A stretch of DNA of 64,000 nt, taken from NCBI GenBank assembly GCA_033675265.1, contig JAUJYZ010001502.1, forward strand, positions 124,001 through 188,000, given 5' to 3'. Below, in pieces: positions 57,561-64,000 of this stretch; positions within the stretch are counted from its first letter, which is position 1; every line of letters begins with the position of its first letter. The DNA is from Actinostola sp. cb2023. Taxonomy: Eukaryota > Cnidaria > Anthozoa > Actiniaria > Actinostolidae. The translations under genes and the position numbers were made by a program. Below the pieces are notes generated by a model. The model was not told the DNA's origin and searched no databases. It saw nothing but the letters and a program-made list of their open reading frames with translations.

Positions 57561-60201
57561 TCACTTGCATAAATGTAGGACATAGTCTTTAAGGTGCTTC
57601 GGCGGCCTCCTTTCTCTCGCCGGTCTGGCAGAGACACTCGGAAACTCCCCATTGGTGTTGGACTTCTCGCTGCTTGTGAGAAGTCCTAGCGCAGTCTTGG
57701 ATGTTAGATCTTGGCCCTCTCTGTCCTTGAAATATTTCTTTACCTCTGTAACATTCCTCCTATAGTCCACCCCTTCTGGGGATGTTACTACCACTTCACT
57801 TCCACATGTACTTGCTACTTCATATTGCTCATCTCCAAAAGTTGTGGAAAGTTTATTTTCTTTTCTCTGTTTCAGCAGGACTCCTTCGCCCCTCGCTTAG
57901 CATCTGAATAATCTGCCCTCTTTTGCTTAGTCTCGTAATCTTTATCCCTTGCTTCAGTGTACATGTGGGTCGATGGGCTATCTAGCTGTGGTAGTTTGGA
58001 CTTCATTTCTCTGTTAAATAGTAGTTTAGCTGGAGTGCTACCTGTACTGCTATGCTGGGTGGTTCTGTAAGCCATGAGGAATTTCCTTAGTTCAGCTTGC
58101 ATGTCTTTCTTTTCTGAGTGAGCAATCTTCAGGATTTTGAGTATACTCCGATTTTGCCGCTCCACTTCGCCATTCGCCTGAGGCCACGGGTGTGGAGGTC
58201 TTGTGACTTATTCCATTTTCTGTCAAGTATGATTCAATTGCAAACTGCTCCGACACAAACTGCGGCCCATTGTCAGTCCTCAGGGTTACAGGAAGGCCAT
58301 GGGTGCAGAAGATCTTGACCAAAAACGGGTGCGAGGGAGACTAGGGCTGTGGTAGACCTCGGGACATCTACTTCAAAATACCTGCTAAAATAATCAACAA
58401 CAACAAACACATATTCTCCCGAAGGGAGGGGCCCCATCAAGTCAGCTGCCAAGTACTGCCAGGGTTGGCTTGGAAATGCTGTAGGCTTTAGTGGTTCCGG
58501 TGGAGTTGGCTGGGCAACTAGTTGACAACCATGACAGACTTTGCACTTGTCTTCTACCTCTGTCTATGCCAGGCCACCATACCTTAGAGCGTAATCTTTG
58601 CTTTGTCTTCACAACCCCCTGGTGTCCCTCATGTGCAAGTTTAAGGACTCTGTTACGCAACTTTGCTGGCATCACAAGTCTTGTTCCCCTTAGCACAAGT
58701 TGGCCTAAGGTAGAAAGTTCATTTCTAACTGCCTTGTATTGAGAGGGAATGTCATCCCACTCGCCAGTAGCGATACATTGTCGAAGTTGGGATAACTCAG
58801 GATCACCTGCAGACTCTTCTTCAATCTCTTGGGTGGTCATTGCAACTGGTGTAGCCATTTCTGCAACATGACGAATAAACACTTCTGCGTCTACATTGAC
58901 ACACAATCCTTTGATGTTGGTTAGTCGCGACAAAGAATCTGCTATGTTTCCCTCTCCAGGTATGTATTTCACAGTAAACTTGTATGATTGGAGTCGTAAA
59001 ACCCATCGCTCAATCCTTGCTGGGGCCTTTGACTTGGTAGAATAGATAGTCTCAAGTGGCTTGTGGTCTGTTAGAAGAGTGAACTCTACTCCATATAGGT
59101 ACATGTGGAATCTTTCACAACCCCACACAATACCCAGAGCTTCCTTCTCTGTCTGCAAGTACCTCTGTTCTACTCCTGTCAAGCTCCGGCTGGCATAAGC
59201 TACAACCCTTTCCGTTCCATTCTGCACCTGGGTAAGGACAGCACCAAGTCCTACTGGACTTGCATCAGTGGTAAGCTTTGTTTCTTCAGCATTCCTATCA
59301 AAGTATGCCAGGGTTTCAGAATTAGCTAGGTCGTTCTTGAGAGTATCAAATGCTCTTTGGTGTTCACTGTTCCACTGAAAGGTTGCACCCTTCTTAGTCA
59401 GCCTTCGAAGTGGCTCTGCGGTTGTTGCTAAGTTGGGTACAAACTCTAGCACTGAAATTGACAAGTCCCAGGAAGCTACGTACTTCTCCTGCATTCTGGG
59501 GTTCTCGTGCATTGACTACTGCCTCTACTCTTGACTCAGTTGGACCGATACCCTTTTGGGATAGCAGATATCCCATAAAGGTCAGTTCTGGCATTCTTAG
59601 CATACATTTATATTTGTTAAGGGTTAGTCCTTTCTCCTGGATGTGCTGAAGAGTCTTCCTTAATCTTTCATCATGTTCTTCTGCTGTTCGTCCAAATACT
59701 ATGATGTCATCATGAATATTGTAAGCACCTTCACACCCAACCAGGACTTGTTGAATAATTAATATGTTGGTATAATTCTGGTGCAGAGCATATACCAAAC
59801 ATAAGTCTCTTATATCTGTATAGTCCTTTATGTGTTATGAAGGTGGTGATATTCCTGGACTCCTCTTCCAACTCAATTTGGTGGAACCCCCACTTTAGGT
59901 CAAATTTACTGAACACCTTGCTACCATTGATGTTATACAAGACGTCGTCCACAGTCGGTATGGGGTGTCGCTCGCGTATGATCGCCTCGTTGGCCTTCCT
60001 CATGTCTACACAGAGTCTTATGTCACCTCCGGTCTTTGGTACTACCACGACGGAGCTTACCCATGGCGTTGGGTCTTCAACTGGCTCGATAATATCAGCA
60101 TTAACTAGCTCGTCAAGTTTCATCTCCACTTTTTCTCTCAAGCTAAATGGGACTGGTCTCTGTATCTGAGCTACAGGCTTGACTGTTTCGTCGATCAACA
60201 T
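57561..60201 (-). pseudogene. Gypsy element A Pol, frameshifted
   Basis: In minus-strand order: RT (from about 60201, DIIEPVEDPTPWVSSVVVVP, KWGFHQIELEE), an RT catalytic region with HDDIIVFG (59798-59394), RNase H and tether (59512-58442; TTDASPVGLGAVLTQVQ, LLTDHKPLE, HEGHQGVVKTKQRL), an integrase core fragment (58322-58092; LRTDNGPQFVSEQF), an integrase end (58165-57872; FLMAYRTTQHSSTGSTPAKL) and a tail (57794-57561). At least five frame changes separate these blocks. A protease-like stretch continues at 60205-60540, where element B interrupts it. An inactive relic of a K02A2.6-like gypsy family. Confidence 0.85.
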
Positions 60202-60548
60202 GGAGTTTTGCTTTGAAGTCTTTCAGCTTTCCTACTCCGTCTAGACATTCTTTGAAGTCGTCAAATATGGACTGTTCATTGACACTGTTGATCATGATTT
60301 TTAAGACTCCTAAATCCTCACAGGTTTGACGACCAAGTATTGGACGTGCCTTCTCCTACACGACAACGAAACATGTTGTGCGACTTTTGTCTTGATAGCA
60401 AAGTTCAACATCAAATTCACCGACAACACTCAATGGCTTCTCTGATCCATATGCAAACAATCTTCTGTCTGTTTTCCTCGATTTACATACAATTCTTCCT
60501 TGTTTGAGCTCTTCCCAGGTGTCCCTGCAAACTATATTACATGTCGAT

Positions 60549-60678
60549 TGTAGTAAAGTGAACCGAGATACGATGGATTAAACAAACTTTAATCTGAAAC
60601 CAAGTACGGCAACAAAACATGGCCGCTCCGGGAAGCACGAGGGAAAGCTGGCCCGTGACTAGGGCCCAGGTTACTACA
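60549..60678 (-). repeat. 3' LTR of gypsy element B, 130 bp
   Basis: TGTAGTAAAG...TTACTACA on the plus strand. The adjoining minus-strand purine tract gggtggaggga lies at 60679-60690. It marks the point where B entered element A. Confidence 0.7.
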
Positions 60679-60720
60679 TCCCTCCACCCTAGTTTAACAA
60701 AACGTAACAATAAACAAATG

Positions 60721-63372
60721 TCATTGGAAACGCTCTGGAGCTCTATGCTCCCTAATGGGGTAACGGCGTTCCAAAGAAGGACTCTTGGGAGTACTTCCAG
60801 ACGGTGAGACGGGGGGAGCTGTGTCCTTAACTTCAAGCGGTAACTCCTCTGTCTCTGGGGAATCTTGGCGTGGTAGTAGCTGGTCGTGGTGGCGTCTCAT
60901 GACAGTACCATCTTCAAGTTCTATATTTTCTGACACTGGACCACTTTCTTCGATAATGATACCGGGTAGCCACTTTGGTTGTCCAGAATAATTACGAGCT
61001 AGGACCTTGTCGTTCACTGCTAAGGGTCTGGCTCGAGCGTTCTTGTCGTGTTGCTTGATTTGGTCGTCTTGGCTTTGTTGGACTTTTCTTTCTGTGTCTG
61101 GTTGAAGAAGATCTAAGTGTGATCTCAGACTTCGTCCCCATCGTAGTTGCGTTGGTGTCTCGCCGGTAGTAGTTTGAGGAGTATTACGGTAACTAAATAA
61201 GAACCGAGACAGTTTTGTCTGGATGGTGCCATCCTGTTGCTTCTTCATACCTTGTTTGAAGGTCTGTACCGCCCGTTCTACCAATCCGTTAGTCGCAGGG
61301 TGGTAGGGGGACGATGTGACATGTTTAATTCCATTCCTCTTGGTGAAGATCTTGAACTCTTCGCTGGTGAATACAGAACCGTTGTCAGATACAATCATCT
61401 CCGGTAGACCATGGGTGGAGAATGTCATTCTTAGTTTCTCAACGGTTGATTCTGTAGTAGCTGAATTGACGATGTGGATGTCTAACCACTTGGAATGTGC
61501 GTCGATGATGAGGAGGAACATCTTCCCCATAAATGGTCCTGCGTAGTCAATGTGGACTCTTGACCAAGGTCTAGGAGGCCATTGCCACGGATGTAGAGGT
61601 GCTCTGACTGGGTTTTTCTGATGAGCTTGGCATACTTCACATCCTTTGGCTGTCTTTTCCAAAGCTTCGTCCAGTTTCGGCCACCACACATAGCTTCGCG
61701 CTAAGCTCTTCATTCTTGAGATCCCAAGATGATTTTCGTGTAGTACCTTCAGCATTTCTTCTCTCCCTTGCGGAGGGACTATGACTCGTGATCCCCATAG
61801 GAGGCATCCTGCATGGAGACTCAACTCATTTCTTCTCGTGAAATATGGTTTCAAACCGTCGTTCTCAATATGTTCAGGCCATCCATGTTGAACATACTTC
61901 AGCACTTGTGATAGGAGTGGATCGCGAGCTGTCCAATGCTTGATCTTTGTTGCGTCCACCGGGCTAGTGTTAATGGTTTCCATCAGGTTGATAATCTCCC
62001 CCGGAACTGGTGTTGACTTGGGTTCTACCGGAAGGGGTAGTCTACTCAGCGCGTCGGCGTTACCATTTTCTCGTCCAGGTCTGTAGACCAAATCGTACTC
62101 ATAAGCTGAGAGTGTTAGGGCCCACCTTTGCACTCTGCCTGATGCCATTGGTGGAATAGCTTTATCCGAGCTCAACAAACCTAATAGCGGTTTATGATCC
62201 GTGTAAATCTCGAAATGACGGCCATATAAGAACTGATGAAACTTCTTGACTGCGAAAACAACTGCTAGTGCCTCTTTGTCTAGTTGGGAGTAGTTCTTCT
62301 CCGCTTTGGATAGGGTTCTGGAAGCATAAGACACTGGTTTCTCAGAACCCTCCTCCATGACTTGTGCCAGAACCGCACCAACTCCATAGGGAGAAGCGTC
62401 ACAAGAGAGTACAAGCTCTTGGGTTTGGTCATAATGAACCAGCAGACGTGATGACTGCAGAAGGTCTTTGGCGGCTTGGAAAGCCTTTTCCTGTCCCTTT
62501 CCCCATTTCCAGGTGTGGTTTTGACGCAGCAGAACGTGTAAAGGTTCTAGCGTTGATGCTAGGTTTGGCAAGAACTTACCATAAAAATTTATCATTCCCA
62601 GGAATGACTTCAATTCTGAGACATTCTTAGGCGTTGGCGCGTCCTTGACGGCTTTTACTTTGGCTTCAACAGGGTGAAATCCTTCGGCGTCTACTCGATA
62701 ACCAAGGCATTCCAGCGATGCTTTCATGAAGTTACATTTCTTGGTTTTAAGTCGTAGACCAGCTTCTGATAAGCGTTTGAGAGTTTCATTGATGTTTCTC
62801 AGGTGCTCTTCTTCTGTGCGTCCAGTAATGAGAATGTTATCTAGAAACACTCCTACGCATGGAATACCCTGCAGAAGGGTCTCCATAGTCCTCTGGAAAA
62901 TTCCCGGTGCCGATGAAACACCATATGGTAGACGATTATATCTGTATAGGCCTTGGTGTGTATTGATCGTCACATACTGCTTGGAGTCGTCGTCCAGTAA
63001 CATCTGCTCATAGGCATGACTTAGATCAAGCTCTGTAAAGGTTTTACCCCCCGCTAGCTTTGTGTAGAGGTCATCGATCTTGGGAATAGGATAGGCATCT
63101 AATGTTGAGACCTTGTTGACCGTGAGCTTATAATCGCCACAGAGTCTAATTGTACCGTCAGACTTGACAACAGGGACGATGGGCGTGGCCCAATCGGAGT
63201 ACTGTACAGGTTCAATGGTACCTTCTTTTTGCAGCCTCTCCAGCTCTTGTTCAATCTTCTCTCGCAGTGTATATGGTACTGGTCTCGCTCTGTAGAATTC
63301 TGGTTTAGTGCCTGGGTCTACGTGAATTCTCGCCTTCTTTCCCTTCAAGGTACCAAGTCCCTCTTCAAACAA
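60721..63372 (-). CDS. Gypsy element B Pol: RT, RNase H, integrase
   Basis: 883 codons without stop. RT: IVPVVKSDGTIRLCGDYKLT, LSHAYEQMLLDDDS, and FLDNILITG at the catalytic site. RNase H: LSCDASPYGVGAVLAQVM, ALAVVFAVKKFHQFLYG, YTDHKPLLG. Integrase: zinc domain HENHLGISRM...CEVCQAHQ, then a DDE core with VHIDYAGPF, IVSDNGSVFTSEEF and NGLVERAVQTF. The C-terminal part (KVLARNYSGQPKWLPGIIIE) is SH3-like. The usual second Asp of the RT catalytic pair is Asn here, so RT is probably dead although the frame is open. The frame continues upstream of 63372 towards the protease, so the chosen start is only the first Met after the frameshift. Confidence 0.9.
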   Translation of the reverse strand: MFEEGLGTLKGKKARIHVDPGTKPEFYRARPVPYTLREKIEQELERLQKEGTIEPVQYSDWATPIVPVVKSDGTIRLCGDYKLTVNKVSTLDAYPIPKIDDLYTKLAGGKTFTELDLSHAYEQMLLDDDSKQYVTINTHQGLYRYNRLPYGVSSAPGIFQRTMETLLQGIPCVGVFLDNILITGRTEEEHLRNINETLKRLSEAGLRLKTKKCNFMKASLECLGYRVDAEGFHPVEAKVKAVKDAPTPKNVSELKSFLGMINFYGKFLPNLASTLEPLHVLLRQNHTWKWGKGQEKAFQAAKDLLQSSRLLVHYDQTQELVLSCDASPYGVGAVLAQVMEEGSEKPVSYASRTLSKAEKNYSQLDKEALAVVFAVKKFHQFLYGRHFEIYTDHKPLLGLLSSDKAIPPMASGRVQRWALTLSAYEYDLVYRPGRENGNADALSRLPLPVEPKSTPVPGEIINLMETINTSPVDATKIKHWTARDPLLSQVLKYVQHGWPEHIENDGLKPYFTRRNELSLHAGCLLWGSRVIVPPQGREEMLKVLHENHLGISRMKSLARSYVWWPKLDEALEKTAKGCEVCQAHQKNPVRAPLHPWQWPPRPWSRVHIDYAGPFMGKMFLLIIDAHSKWLDIHIVNSATTESTVEKLRMTFSTHGLPEMIVSDNGSVFTSEEFKIFTKRNGIKHVTSSPYHPATNGLVERAVQTFKQGMKKQQDGTIQTKLSRFLFSYRNTPQTTTGETPTQLRWGRSLRSHLDLLQPDTERKVQQSQDDQIKQHDKNARARPLAVNDKVLARNYSGQPKWLPGIIIEESGPVSENIELEDGTVMRRHHDQLLPRQDSPETEELPLEVKDTAPPVSPSGSTPKSPSLERRYPIREHRAPERFQ

Positions 63373-63455
63373 CTGGGGGTAGCTGTTGACGACGTCTTCC
63401 AGTTTCGTGTCTTGTGATATTATTTTAATCGTGGGCCAATCGAGCTGTATTTTCT

Positions 63456-64000
63456 CTAACCAGTCTCGACCAAGGAGGGCGGGCCTTTTCCTTCTACTAC
63501 ATGTAAGGGTAACTTGACGTTTTGCTTTCCATAAGCGACCGACACTTCAATAATTCCCTTTGGGTTAATCTTCTCTCCTGTGTAGGTTTGTAGTACAATG
63601 TTAGTGTTCTGCAAGGGGGTCGGTCTTCCCCTCCCCACAAGGTTTCATATGTTTTGGCACTGATAATCGATAGCGAGGCTCCTGTGTCTAGCTCCATTTG
63701 CAAATCTTTACCATTTAATTCAATGTTCACCTGATATGGTGGAGAGCGACTACTTCTGACTGTGTAAAAAGTGTACGGTCCTGCATCTTCTTCGTCGGAG
63801 TTCCCTTCCTCTCCCTGCATGCGATGGGTACCCTGTGGTTTATGCGGCTGTGGTTTGCTGGCATCTCCCTTACTTCGACATGCACGGGAGACGTGGCCCT
63901 GCTTACCACAAGCATAACACTTAGCATTCTTATGATAACATACGTTAGAGTCGTGCGGCCCATTACAATGATAGCATGGCTTATTATTATTGGATGCGGG
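63456..64000 (-). pseudogene. Gypsy element B Gag zinc knuckles and protease, frameshifted
   Basis: From the window edge: two CCHC knuckles (CYHCNGPHDSNVC and CYACGKQGHVSRAC) that bind the RNA genome, an acidic linker, then an aspartic protease with the LDTGASLSII catalytic triad. The frame shifts near 63625 (after YETLWGGEDRPP) and again near 63475 (VVEGKGP), so protease and Pol are not continuous. Confidence 0.8.

Larger units (their letters stand above)
60549..64000 (-). mobile_element. Gypsy element B, incomplete at the window edge
   Basis: 3' LTR, pol, protease and the gag zinc knuckles are visible on the minus strand. The rest of gag and the 5' LTR lie beyond base 64000. It is nested in the protease region of element A. 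Confidence 0.85.

Noticed and set aside
1..64000. tRNA or rRNA genes
   Set aside because: No cloverleaf with A and B boxes and no rRNA-like segment was recognised by eye; a covariance-model scan was not possible.

Overview
This is eukaryotic, animal-type DNA: AT-rich, with spliced genes, AATAAA poly(A) signals, a split ribosomal protein gene, Ty3/gypsy and DIRS/Ngaro-type retroelements, many short inverted-repeat elements and some degenerate TTAGGG-like sequence. I read it as a marine invertebrate, with a cnidarian (coral or anemone) as my best guess and a sponge possible. That placement is inference. Nothing here is bacterial and I see no CRISPR array.

Region 1 (1-4812) is a broken gypsy RNase H fragment, split at a TA dinucleotide by a 2,972-bp inverted-repeat element (221-3192). 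A second inverted-repeat unit (991-2660) lies inside that element and carries nine copies of a 14-15-bp motif, gttgcggagactaca.

Region 2 (4813-21564) is the highlight. It is one 16,740-bp DNA transposon (4819-21558) with 456-bp, nearly identical terminal inverted repeats (TAT...ATA) and a perfect 6-bp target duplication, gttttg. It holds two convergent spliced genes. On the minus strand is a 480-residue HTH plus DDE integrase-type transposase, complete in five exons. On the plus strand is a G2E3-like HECT ubiquitin ligase with a C2H2-type finger, a possible CUE-like segment and an intact HECT cysteine. Each start codon sits 22-30 bp inside a terminal repeat, so the same repeat apparently provides both promoters. 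The TSD and termini fit what I recall of the IS3EU superfamily. The introns carry many younger palindromic insertions, including a 3.36-kb palindrome and a 113-bp hairpin with a 10-bp target duplication.

Region 3 (21565-27684) is repeat-rich: a fold-back element with TTGGA duplications, a 9-bp-TSD element inside a palindromic element that lies in a CTAT/CTGT microsatellite, a 303-bp (TACC)n array and a cluster of AACGGTT-like motifs.

Region 4 (27685-56162) is the ribosomal protein L13a gene on the plus strand. Six exons are recognisable, but I could not find the first exon or one expected exon of about 20 codons between 48246 and 56082. Its introns are full of insertions. A 41-bp minisatellite starts at the 5' splice site of the exon ending at 33551, and is split by a 4.6-kb DIRS/Ngaro-like retrotransposon and by a segment holding a broken HUH Rep-like gene.

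Region 5 (56190-64000) holds a 52-bp tandem array, then gypsy element A (minus strand, 147-bp LTR, many frameshifts), interrupted by gypsy element B (minus strand, 130-bp LTR, nearly full pol), which runs off the right edge.
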